Assembly: GCA_947462335.1 (NCBI GenBank)
Contig: OX381714.1
Coordinates: forward strand, 34,558,025-34,622,024
Direction: 5' to 3'
Source: Harmothoe impar
Taxonomy: Eukaryota; Annelida; Polychaeta; Phyllodocida; Polynoidae
Length of the DNA: 64,000 bases
Both the position numbers and the translations under genes were made by a program. Below the pieces are notes generated by a model. The model was not told where the DNA came from. It worked only from the letters and a program-made list of their open reading frames with translations, and did not search any database. Of the stretch, positions 32,990 to 43,181 are shown piece after piece; position 1 is the first letter of the stretch; every line of letters begins with the position of its first letter.

Positions 32990-34042
32990 CTATAGCACCT
33001 GTAATCCTACTGTTGGACATGGCTCTCGGATGTTTCTTGTTGCCTTCTTCACTTGGCAAGACTGTAGTATACGAATCAATGTGTGCCTAAACACAGACCC
33101 AGTGAGGCAGTACAGCACAAAGTTTATGCTATGATTTATAAGGGTCAGTCTGTAAAAGATTCTAAGTGTTCCACTGTGTGCTGTGACTAGCTTGGCTCCA
33201 AGTAACTCTGAAATTGCATAGATGATGTTCAGAACTCTTCCAGGTAGAGTGGTTACTACAAAGACAATACATACAGCAAACATTGTGATTGTCAAACCAT
33301 GGGTCATACTAGCGGACTTTCCTTGTTGTGAAGTCTGATGTTTGCTTCTAAACTTTCTTTTAGATTGGATCATTTTCAGAGTCACCCCATTCAAGACCGA
33401 GATAATACCAAAGGGTATGATGCAGTAAATAAATGCCAGTAAAAGTGAATGAATGGTTCCAATTACAGATCCTCTTCCAAAAGTGTGACAACCCCTTATT
33501 CCATTCCCTGAGATAACATTAGCACTAAATAAAAGAGGAATATTTAGAGTGCTCATAATAACAAAAAACATGAAAATACTAATAATCAGCTTTCTTTTTG
33601 TTAGGTAGATATGTGCTTTCAATGGCCAGACTACTGCTATGGCCCGTTCAGCAGATATCAATACAATTAACCAAGCTGAAACATTAGCAGCAGTGTGAAA
33701 CAAAAAAAGTGATATGCGACACAGCCACAGTGACAATAAGAGAGGGAGCAGGTCATATAACTCATCTAATACAAGAACAAATGACCACAGGGCTAGATTA
33801 TCAAAGACAGCAAGGACCAGCAGGAGTATCATGAATACAGAGGTCCTCATGAGGGAGCCATACACTATAACAATGATAACAAGACTGTTCAGTATTGTCC
33901 CGATTATACATAGAGTCACAGCTGCAATTAGGGAAAATCCAAGGCCAGGATTGTCTGACAAAGAAGTAACTGTTTTGGTATTCTCAGTGCAGTTAATGCA
34001 TTGTTCAATGTGTGATATTGTTGAGAAGACCATTTTATCCAT
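32990..34042 (-). CDS. class A (rhodopsin-like) GPCR, cluster paralogue 3
   Basis: Intronless 350-residue receptor, starting MDKMVFS as paralogue 1 does. It has a sequon NCT in the N-terminus, GTILNSLVIIVI (TM1), LAVFDNLAL (TM2), SAWLIVLISAERAIAV at the TM3 end, CIIPFGIISVLNG (TM5), VVTTLPGRV (TM6) and NHSINFVLYCLTGSVFR (TM7/helix 8). The tail ends CPTVGLQVL. Intracellular loop 3 is basic (KMIQSKRKFRSKHQ). All structural cysteines are present. Ligand unknown. Tandem with paralogues 1 and 2 on the same strand; paralogue 4 is inverted 1.8 kb upstream. Confidence 0.9.
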   Translation of the reverse strand: MDKMVFSTISHIEQCINCTENTKTVTSLSDNPGLGFSLIAAVTLCIIGTILNSLVIIVIVYGSLMRTSVFMILLLVLAVFDNLALWSFVLVLDELYDLLPLLLSLWLCRISLFLFHTAANVSAWLIVLISAERAIAVVWPLKAHIYLTKRKLIISIFMFFVIMSTLNIPLLFSANVISGNGIRGCHTFGRGSVIGTIHSLLLAFIYCIIPFGIISVLNGVTLKMIQSKRKFRSKHQTSQQGKSASMTHGLTITMFAVCIVFVVTTLPGRVLNIIYAISELLGAKLVTAHSGTLRIFYRLTLINHSINFVLYCLTGSVFRHTLIRILQSCQVKKATRNIREPCPTVGLQVL

Positions 34043-35190
34043 TTGTTGAAATTCAGAATTGTATTCTCTAAACTAATAAATGTCTGGAGTTACTAGACCG
34101 TAATAATTGCTACAAAATGGTATGTAGGAGCTGACAGTGGTTCACGTTGGTGTACAGGATGGTATAAGAGCCAGGTAGAGTCAGACACAGGTAGACATAT
34201 ATATATATATGTACATGGAGATGAATATCAACGTTGGTATAGATCATCATTTCTGGGTGTGTTGGTACAAAGAACTTTGCAATCGGTGATGTACACATTG
34301 GGAGGCATGGACTTCTGGAAATTCATGTCTGAGTAAGTCTACAATGGCTTTTGCTGGTGTACAGGATGATTTACATGTTGACAGGTAAGGTTTTCATGAC
34401 TTACATGCCATATGTGTTTGATGTAGAATGAGGATGAAATGTACCCTTCTTTCCAGAAGTGGCAATATTTATTTTAATTCATCATGTCAGCCTCTAGCTC
34501 ATTTTGAGGGCTTCTGTATAAAATTGAACACTGTGTGAGTACTGACCTATAAGTATGTATAATGTATCATGGCAAGTAGAAAAATAAAGAAGGCAACCAA
34601 CATCACCTTGAAGGCCATTCACAACCTCATTAAAAATGATCCAGGAGTCCAGATTACTGCTAGATGTGTTTATATGGTGTCATATTATCATTGACTCCTA
34701 GTTGTTCAATGGAAAGTTTCAACAGATCTCTCCTATCTGAGGCAACTCACAGCTCATGGTACAGTTCATTCTGAGGGTAGACCTATATGTTCTGTGGTAT
34801 CCTAGCTCTAGAAGAGACTTATAAATGAGTGTAATGTGTTCTATTCATGAATTTCAAATTTATAAAGGAAATCATAATTTGGGTGTTTGTGCCGTGGACA
34901 GTGTGTTAGGTCCCTCTGACCACCATTGTTGCTGTAACTCAAGTAGGGTCTCCACTGCTAAATACAGTACCTCCCTCTAGTAAGAGGGGCCAAAAACAGC
35001 CAGGAACTGTAGACAATTGATTTATTGGGAAATGTGCACTGCACATCAGGCCATTTCACACAATCTAGCTCTGGGGACAGGAATCATTGCAAATATGAGA
35101 CCATACACGTGTACCACACTCAAATCATGACTCCCTACCAATGCCAATATCCACAATAATTCTAAAGACATTCTTTTCATCAACATATAA
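34043..35190. promoter_or_regulatory. divergent flank between GPCR3 and GPCR4
   Basis: GTTGGTGTACAGGATGGTAT near 34146 on GPCR3's side mirrors ATACCATCCTGTACACC near 35668 on GPCR4's side. A second block near 34715-34765 matches the flank of GPCR1 near 25508. These are conserved parts of the duplicated upstream units and candidates for promoter or 5' UTR sequence. Confidence 0.45.
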
Positions 35191-35194
35191 GACA

Positions 35195-35295
35195 GGTGAT
35201 AACAATGTCAATATTGACCAGCTGAGACTTGTAAACCATAGCGTCTATTGCCTATTGTACTGCTTGATTGGGTCTATGTCAATAAATGCAATGGT
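35195..35295 (+). pseudogene. GPCR pseudogene fragment D (TM7)
   Basis: CTTGTAAACCATAGC, then a decayed LLYCLIGS-like TM7/helix-8 block, matches the end of the intact receptors (compare 36720-36765). Only about 100 bases remain. Confidence 0.55.
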
Positions 35296-35829
35296 CCCAA
35301 TTCTCTGAAACTGGACGTGCAACAGATGCTGCACATATTTGATAAACCTAGCTTCTCTTATATTTAAATTATGCATAATCAAATGACACAATGTGAATGT
35401 CCACATTTGGTTTGTACAGAAATGTAATACTTCAGTCAATAGTCTCTGATTGGTTCTCGGTAAAGATTGAAGGAAAATAACGACCTGCAAGTCTAAGCTT
35501 GTGATACAGAATTCCTGAGCAAATTTGGATCCTTTACAAGCATGGGGACTCAGGCACCATGTCAACACTAATACCAGAAATTTGAGCATTTATTGACCTA
35601 TGCCAATATGAATGGGTGACATGTGAATATCTATCAAGTCTCTCCTTCTACCTGTCTCTAATACTGTCCCTTATACCATCCTGTACACCTAGGCGGACCA
35701 TTGACAGCTTTTACAGTCCACCCTGTACACCAATATCTGCTATAGTCAACTAACTCAGACTTTTGTAGGAGAATATGTACATAGGAAATCATCTTAAATC
35801 TGTGACGCTACATCCTGCATATAGATAAG

Positions 35830-36876
35830 ATGGTCTCATCAGCAATATCAGATAATGGACAAAGCGTTAACTGGACTGGGAATACAACAGAAATTACTAA
35901 TCAGTCAGACAATTTGGTCTCTGCACTTTCTTTAATTGCAGTTGTAACACTATGTGTAGTTGGGACAGTACTGAACAGTCTTGTTATTATTGTGATAGTG
36001 TATAGCTCCCTCATGAAGACCTCTGTCTTCATGATCCTGCTACTGGTTCTCGCTGTCTTTGACAATCTAACCTTGTGGTCATTTACCCTCCTACTAGATG
36101 AAATTTATGGCCTACTTCCTCTGTCCTCATCACTGTGGGTTTGCCGCATAACATTTTTTGTGTTGTTCATTGCTTCTAATGTTTCCTCATGGTTAATTGT
36201 ATCAATATCTGTTGAGCGTACTATAGCCGTATTCTGGCCATTGAAAGCACATATCTACTGTACGATAAGAAAGCTTATTCATACAATTGTATTACTATTT
36301 GTTACTATGTGCATTGTGAACATTCCAGTTTTATTCAATAGTTATATTATCACGACAAATGGGATGACAAAATGTCACTCTGTTGGATCAGGATCTTTAA
36401 TTCAAACAATCTATTCAGTTTCATTGGCATTTGTGTACTCTATCATACCTTTTTGCATTATCTCTGTCTTAAATGTGCAAATACTGAAAAAGATACAGTT
36501 CAGAAGAAATTTTAGAATCAAACATCAGACTTGCAGACAAGGAAAATCTGCCAGTGATAACAATGGTTTGACCATCACAATGTTCGCTGTATGCATTGTC
36601 TTTGTAGTTAGCACTCTACCTGGAAGGGTTTTGCACATCAGCTATGCAATATCAGAGTTACTTGGAATAAATCTTCTGCCTGCACACAGCACACCACTTA
36701 GAATTGTGTACAGATTAAGCCTTGTAAACCATAGCATGAACTTCCTGCTGTACTGCCTTACTGGGTCTGTATTTAAGCAGACATTGGTTCGTCTTCTACA
36801 GTCCTGTAAACTCATCAGGAGAGTGCAAAGAAACACCCAGGAACAATGTCCCACAGTAGCAGCACAAGTAATATAG
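35830..36876 (+). CDS. class A (rhodopsin-like) GPCR, cluster paralogue 4
   Basis: Intronless 348-residue receptor on the strand opposite its paralogues. It keeps GTVLNSLVIIVI (TM1), LAVFDNLTLW (TM2), SSWLIVSISVERTIAV at the TM3 end (Glu-Arg-Thr in place of DRY), SIIPFCIISVLN (TM5), VVSTLPGRV (TM6) and NHSMNFLLYCLTGSVFK (TM7/helix 8). The tail ends CPTVAAQVI. The three bases matching the first Met of paralogues 1 and 3 are ATA here (ATA GAT AAG ATG), so the start is the conserved second Met. Ligand unknown. Confidence 0.9.
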   Translation: MVSSAISDNGQSVNWTGNTTEITNQSDNLVSALSLIAVVTLCVVGTVLNSLVIIVIVYSSLMKTSVFMILLLVLAVFDNLTLWSFTLLLDEIYGLLPLSSSLWVCRITFFVLFIASNVSSWLIVSISVERTIAVFWPLKAHIYCTIRKLIHTIVLLFVTMCIVNIPVLFNSYIITTNGMTKCHSVGSGSLIQTIYSVSLAFVYSIIPFCIISVLNVQILKKIQFRRNFRIKHQTCRQGKSASDNNGLTITMFAVCIVFVVSTLPGRVLHISYAISELLGINLLPAHSTPLRIVYRLSLVNHSMNFLLYCLTGSVFKQTLVRLLQSCKLIRRVQRNTQEQCPTVAAQVI

Positions 36877-37784
36877 TGGACCATCTAGTAAGCTATCCAT
36901 GAGTGACTTTCATGACTTTCATAGCATGAGTTATTTTATATTTCATAACAGATGTAACTGTAATATGTCGGAAATATATTCCATTGTTAGCTCTAACCAA
37001 CTTATTTGAGAAATACCCAAGAGTCATGTCCAGCTGTCACATTTCATGACATTGTAGTATAACTTATGTTGCTTAACTTATGATATATCTATTGTCAACT
37101 GTGGTGTTTAAAGAAAGCAACACAGAGTCATCACGTACGCGGTCTAGCCGCCCATATTGTCCTGCCGGAAGAGTATTAGAAAAGGTGCAAGTTGTACATA
37201 GATTAGACCAGATATAACGGCATGTAGGGGGCGCTGCTGTACGGCGTTCCTGTGTGTTGCCGCGTCTCTACTCGGACACGACATCTCTCCCCCTCTTTAA
37301 ATAATGAGAAGGACCACCACTGTATACAATGCTGCAATAAAATGGACACTTTAGCAATAACAGTGTAACTTGAGTCTTTGAGTAAATGATGATAAATGTT
37401 TAACACATGGACATAAAGTCTCTTTGTAATGTCACTTTGTTTTCCTTGAGTCTTCTGATATAAACATATAACCTGAAAGATAAAGTAGGCCTACACCTTC
37501 CAACAAGGCCAAAACATTAAAGGAGTCACTTTCACTTTAGGAATGTTCTTTTCCTTTCACTTGTAATTGTCAGAATAACCAAAGTCCTTTCATTGGAAAA
37601 CATGGCCAGAATATACATCCTTCACCTAGGCCTAATTATCAAAGTCTCTCATTCATCTTAAATAAACACAAGTCTCTCTCCCTCGTGAATAATCTTGACC
37701 TTGGGTATGGGTCCCTCTGGGTCTCATATAATAATGTTCCGTCATGCTGAGTGTGTCCCTGGACGCTGAGTTCCTGGACGCTGA

Positions 37785-37920
37785 GTGCGTCACGCTGGGT
37801 GCGTCACGCTGGGTGCGTCACGCTGGGTGCGTCACGCTGGGTGCGTCACGCTGGGTGCGTCACGCTGGGTGCGTCACGCTGGGTGCGTCACCCTGGGTGC
37901 GTCACCCTGGGTGCGTCCCC
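37785..37920 (+). repeat. 14-bp tandem array GTGCGTCACGCTGG
   Basis: About nine to ten copies of a 14-base unit, the last ones with CACCCTGG. It lies inside the TRIM-like element and yields spurious reading frames. Confidence 0.9.
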
Positions 37921-37959
37921 GGACACATACTAGGTAGATCTATGTCTATAGTCATGATT

Positions 37960-38320
37960 TAACATCGGATTGAGCCCTGGATTTAACCTGACTCCTGGAT
38001 TTAACCAACGGGTTGAGCACTGGATTTAACCTGCTCCTGGATTTAACCAACAGTTTGAGCATTGACTGGATTTAACCTGCTCCTGGATTTAACCAACAAC
38101 TTGAGCATTGACTGGATTTAACCTGCTCCTGGATTTAACCAACACGACTTGAGTACCGGATTTAACCTAACAAGTCTTCTACTGTCCTGATTTAACATGA
38201 CGTCACCTGATTTAACATGACGTCACCTGATTGAACAAAACGTCCCCTGATTTAACAGGACCTCCTCTGATTTAACAGGACTTCCTCTGATTTAACAAGA
38301 TGTCCTCTGATTTAACAAGA
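37960..38320 (+). repeat. irregular GATTTAAC array inside the TRIM-like element
   Basis: TGGATTTAACCTGCTCC-type units (about 37 bp) recur to 38150, then shorter CCTGATTTAACATGACGTCA-type units (about 19 bp) recur to 38320. Confidence 0.8.
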
Positions 38321-38824
38321 TTTCCTGCCTGGCTTCCTACACAACTAACAAGTTCACAAATCGAGTATGGGCTTCACGTTCACAGTTACACTGACAGTCC
38401 GACTTGTCTCCTGCCTCACTGCACCCACCTGACTTGTCACACTTGTCCTCCTCGATCTCCATCATCCACACACTTTAAAGTGCCTCCTCATGGGTACTTT
38501 TATACCATCAATCGTCGCCAGAATGTGGTGTTTAAAGAAAGCAACACAGAGTCATCACGTACGCGGTCTAGCCGCCCATATTGTCCTGCCGGAAGTGTAT
38601 TAGAAAAGGTGCAAGTTGTACATAGATTAGACCAGATATAACGGCATGTAGGGGGCGCTGCTGTACGGCGTTCCTGTGTGTTGCCGCGTCTCTACTCGGA
38701 CACGACATCAACATCTCCCACTTCTGATATTTCAACTTCTGAATCCCTTTTCTATGGAAAATAAAAATGAAGGTAAAATAATATTGTGTACTAAGCTGTT
38801 TGTTTTAAATCAGATAGGGTATGA

Positions 38825-39824
38825 CCCAGGTAGCAAGGGTATATTGGGCCAATGTCGGCAATGATCGACTCCATCGCAATCGTTATACCAACCATGGCCC
38901 ATTGTAGGTAATGCATACATTGGTTCAACATACAAATTACAATGATGGACCACCCTTGGCAATTCCGATAATGGGCCATTGCTGGGTTGACCGCTGGCCC
39001 AGAGCTGGTCCATGGTTGATATTGCTGATATTGACCCAGTGTTAGCCCAGTGTTGGGACACTTCAGGGCCATCATATTATTTCTGACCTTGGACCAACAT
39101 CAATTCTATCTACACTTGTCCAATATTGGCTGTGATCTACACCAGGGGGATTCAATGTTGCCTGAAGAATATCTTACAGGATGGCTCCTACTTTGCTATC
39201 ATATTGAGTTATAAATGTGATCCCCAGCATGCTCTACGTTCTTAAAGGTCAGAGGAAGTTCATGGATGAGATTTAACATCTAAAAGTGTCATTTACTGCA
39301 TGACGCCAGTGGGAATTTGTCAAAAGTAACTTGAAGACACCTCATGTGTGGGTAATGGAGTTAGATAAGTCCTAAATGATAGTAATACAGTGTGTACGAT
39401 GTCTAACCAATTTGGGATAGAGATCAAGATGGATTAAAAAGACAGAAATGGCTCTGTCTGAACTGATGATACTTGACAGTCATGTCTTAAGTATGCTTGC
39501 ATATTCAATTATACACATAAAAATAGTATTGTTCAATATTAGTGACTGTTGCAGTGGTCCTATATTGAAAATTAAATGTTGGGGCAACATATGTTTTTCA
39601 AGGTTGCCCCGATGTTCAATTTCTAACCTTGGAATAATGTAAAAACATTGCAATGTTGGCCCACCATTGGGCCAACATGAAATCAATATCCCTTTCTCCG
39701 AGCATGGGCCATTACTGGGCCAGCGGTCAAACCAGCGGTGGGCCAATATCAAAATGCCAATATTGGCCCATTTTTAAGTGGTATATTGGCCCAATCATGG
39801 CCCAATGTACTTATGTTACCTGGG
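38825..39824. mobile_element. 1.0-kb element, CCCAGGTA..TACCTGGG ends
   Basis: The ends CCCAGGTAGCA and GTTACCTGGG are inverted and flanked by GA on both sides, a 2-bp target duplication. TTGGGCCAAT / TTGGCCCA words recur throughout in both orientations, and the two halves are partly mirrored. No transposase frame. Confidence 0.7.
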
Positions 39825-41007
39825 GACATGTTTAGAATTCAATTTAGTCATGTAATTCAGTAGGTGCATATCTATTCACTTTGTTGCAAGGTCACATATG
39901 TGGCTATGACAAAGCAGTACATATATTTGTTTGGGATCATGTTGGGGAATTGTAGCAAGGAGTATTTAGATACAGCATATTATATAAGAAACCAATTTTG
40001 TCCACACTCACTGTTATTTACAATGCAATACAAGTACACAGGTGCTTACGGCAAACACTTGTGTACCATATTGGATGTAATACTTCCCTAAGAAACTTCA
40101 TTGCAAGCAGATACAGCATTTGAAATTATCATACAGAGACATCTTCGCTGTTGTATGGTAAATGCCAATATGGCCATAATGCCCTTCTACCCTTACATTG
40201 ACATAGATGCACATGCATAATTGAATAATTCTGAGCTACATTTATCTGCCTTGGGTCTCCAATCTTACGTCTATATTACAACATAGAAAATGATGGTATC
40301 CCGTGATATTTACTTGTTTACATGTGAATCTAACTAAAACATGACCACCACTGTACTGTACATTCCTGTTTTCATTCCCCTCACCTGGCATGAAACAAGT
40401 GAATAACTTCACTGAAACTATTGGACCATTTTAGCAGGGCTAGCTATGGTTGACAATGGGCTATACTCTGCAGGTTAAAACGTATTACTAGGCAAATATG
40501 CAGTTAGAATGGCTGTTGCCAAGCAACGCACTTCACTAGCAACAGGTTACTAACTGCACTGAAAACATTTGGTCCATTTTAGTGGGGTTAGGTGTGGTTG
40601 AAAGTGAGCTTCACTCTAGGTAAAGATGTGTTGCTAGGCAAACAAACAATTAGAATAATGCCTGTTGCTATGCCACAACCTCCCTTGGCAACACTTGAAT
40701 AATTGCAATAGAACCCCTGGCTTCATTTTAGGTGGGCCAGGTATAATTGAAATCAAGCTGAGATCCAATTAAACAGGCAAACAAACAATTAGAATAACTG
40801 TTGTTAAGCAACAAATCAATGGCATGGATGAATTCCTTGGATGCAATAATTATAGGCATGCAGGTGTGATTAAAACTGTTCTAGCGGCAAAATTGTTAGA
40901 GTGAGAGGCTATCCATGTGTGACTGTCAACAAGCCCATAGTACTGGGAGTACAAGTATGACATCACATTGATCACATATATTAACTAGCTATGGTTAATA
41001 GCATAAC
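39825..41007. other. unassigned stretch with GTTGCTAGGCAA words
   Basis: Between 40430 and 40830 a diverged repeat of about 130 bp recurs three times (GGTTGAAAGTGAG-type blocks, then GTTGCTAGGCAAA and AGAATAACTG). No gene recognised. Confidence 0.45.
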
Positions 41008-41215
41008 CCCAGGCACAAAACATTGATTCAACATTAACAACTGGTTGATATAGGGTTACAGGGTAGATCAACCTGTTTTCAACATTGATGCAATGTTATT
41101 ATTTCAATGTTGTCAACCAACACCTGTTTCAACATTGATGCAATGTTTGGATATTGACCTTGAATCAACCATGCGTTTCCCACCTTTCCCACTAGGTGAC
41201 TCTACAACCTACTCC

Positions 41216-42021
41216 TTAAGGTTGATCGCTACTCATTGAATATGGACTACTGCGCAGCTCTCTGCGCATATAGCTTAATACTGTCAGAATGGGCTAATAT
41301 TGGAGAGTTAGATACATATATATATACACACTAAGGCGATTCCAAAAATTGGACAATTCCGAACAAAATTGAGCATTTTATTGCACTTTCAATATCTGAT
41401 ACATTTTGAGCTAGCGATATTTGCTATTTTTAACATAGATCAGAATATTGGAATTATTTACCAATAAATCATTATCGAGATTGATATAGATCTCATCACT
41501 GTGCTTAAGACAACCAAGGGTATAAGATATATACACTTTTTACCCCGATCCTAGGCCTTTTACCCATTGTTTTGGCCTTTAAATATGAGATTTAGACCTT
41601 TTTGGTCCTATTTTTTAACTTCAAAGGCCCAAAACCCTAAAATTATGCTCGGGACCCCCTATCTGCATAAAATTTAATTAATCGTCCTAAAACCACCACT
41701 TTTTTTCACAAAGGGTCAATTTTGGACCATAATTTTATTTTTCCTATTTAAGGACACAATATAGGATTATTCATTTAAAAATATGACATTGATGTGATCA
41801 GTGGTTCACTTAGAAAAAAATTCCTGAAAATTTCACATTTTTTGGTATTTTTTGCCAAAAATAGAAAATACTTTTTTTTCCCAAAAATCTGTAATAAAAA
41901 AGTAGCTCGCGACCCCCCTATTTTTTTTAACATTTTCCATTTCATAATGATCTAAACTAACCTGAGGCAAAAAATTAGGAAATTCTATGGATGAAAAGTT
42001 AAGAGTAGCGATCAACCTTAA
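41216..42021. mobile_element. TTAA-flanked MITE nested in the CCCAGG element
   Basis: A perfect 21-base inverted repeat lies at 41214-41234 and 42003-42023: CCTTAAGG followed by TTGATCGCTACTC. Removing TTAA (41216-41219 and 42018-42021) leaves ends GGTTGATCGCTACTC. The TTAA duplication fits piggyBac- or Kolobok-type elements. The interior of about 800 bp is AT-rich and non-coding. Confidence 0.75.
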
Positions 42022-42026
42022 GGCGG

Positions 42027-42160
42027 AAACATACAGGGCGCGTAAACGTCCGTGCGTAGCCGCGTAGACAACGCCTCAAAGGGCATTTCTTACGCTCTAC
42101 GCGGCCGTCGTCATAGCAACGACTGTCCGCGCGTAGAAAACGTGTCCTGTTTGTTTTCAC
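42027..42160. mobile_element. possible small GC-rich MITE
   Basis: AACATACAGGGCGCGTAAACG and, inverted, a TAGAAAACGTGTCCTGTTTG block 110 bases later are imperfect inverted repeats around a GC-rich core unlike its surroundings. Confidence 0.35.
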
Positions 42161-42953
42161 CTTTAGCATTTCTATATACAGGCTACATCTATTTTCCCTA
42201 AGTGTAAGCTCTTATTTTCTCATTGATGTATACAATTGATCAAAATGTCATTCATTTTCATTGGCAACTATTGTGTGTGTATTTGGTTGATATTTGGAAT
42301 TATATGACAAGAATTCATGCATGGTTTCAGTAAGACACCCTTTATGTTGCTAAGAATAATAAATAAAGCCTGAGTCCTGGCCAGGTCACTTTGAAATGAA
42401 TAGGAACGACTCTTAGTGTGATCATCAGAGGTCATTCATCTACCCCTATCCTGGATGGTGCTAGAATTAGCATTTAATCTTGGAGAAATGGGGGGGGGAT
42501 GTTGTAATGATAATATATAAATTGCAAGGAATGTAAAAACATGACAATATACTGAATCTCAAATTATGCTTCAGTAGTCAATGTAAATCATCATTTACTA
42601 TGTTTATTCATTGTTGATTCACAATGGCCATATAAATGTTGAATCAATGTTAAATGATCAACATTGATGACCTCATCAATATCAACCAAATGACAACCCT
42701 GTATCAACTGTTGATATCATTTCACCACACACATTTAATCAACATTGAATCGACTGAAGTTTGCCTACTGGGACATGACAGTAGGGCATAGTCCTACTGT
42801 CCTACATGTATGATGGTACAGGATGGTACTTATCTCCACAACCGCTATAAAGTTAGAGTTTAGACATTTTATACAGGGGCATACATGACCATATATGGGT
42901 CCACTTATAAAGTTCCAGTACTCTTTGCTAGTAACTGCCACTTCACATGTCAT

Positions 42954-42959
42954 TTTATT
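42954..42959 (-). terminator. polyadenylation signal, FAD oxidase gene
   Basis: TTTATT on the plus strand (AATAAA on minus), about 220 bases after the stop codon. Confidence 0.4.
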
Positions 42960-43181
42960 TTTATTATTCCAAAAGAATTAAGTGGTTAACTGTATAAAAA
43001 GCTTTGGACATATCCACAAATGGTGATCTCTTGATTATTCATGTTCATCTCGACATTTCTTGTCCTTTGAGGGCAAGTTCTCCATTACTTCCCAGGTGTT
43101 CTTAGGTTCTTTATCCACTTTATGCTCTGCCATGCAATACGTCTGTCTTACTACAACTTATTTGTCATATTTCCCAAGAAA

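Larger units (their letters stand above)
37100..38707. mobile_element. TRIM-like element with 184-bp terminal direct repeats
   Basis: Terminal direct repeats 37100-37283 and 38524-38707 are each 184 bases, start TGTGGTGTTTAAAG, end GGACACGACA, and differ at one base. TCAAC flanks both outer ends (37095-37099, 38708-38712) as a 5-bp target duplication. The 1240-bp interior has no gag/pol frame, only two tandem arrays. No obvious primer-binding site or polypurine tract adjoins the repeats, so a small non-autonomous LTR element is the best but not the only reading. The single mismatch implies recent insertion. Confidence 0.85.
41008..42772. mobile_element. element with CCCAGGC..TACTGGG ends and nested insertion
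   Basis: CCCAGGCACAAAACATTGAT opens and GTTTGCCTACTGGG closes the element. AC flanks both sides (41006-41007, 42773-42774) as a 2-bp duplication. CAACATTGAT / ATCAATGTTG words fill both outer parts (41030-41170 and 42615-42750). The middle is taken up by at least one nested TTAA element. Confidence 0.62.

Noticed and set aside
37744..37962. Repetitive 72-codon frame (GCVTLGASRWVRHA)
   Set aside because: Translation of the 14-bp tandem array inside the TRIM-like element.
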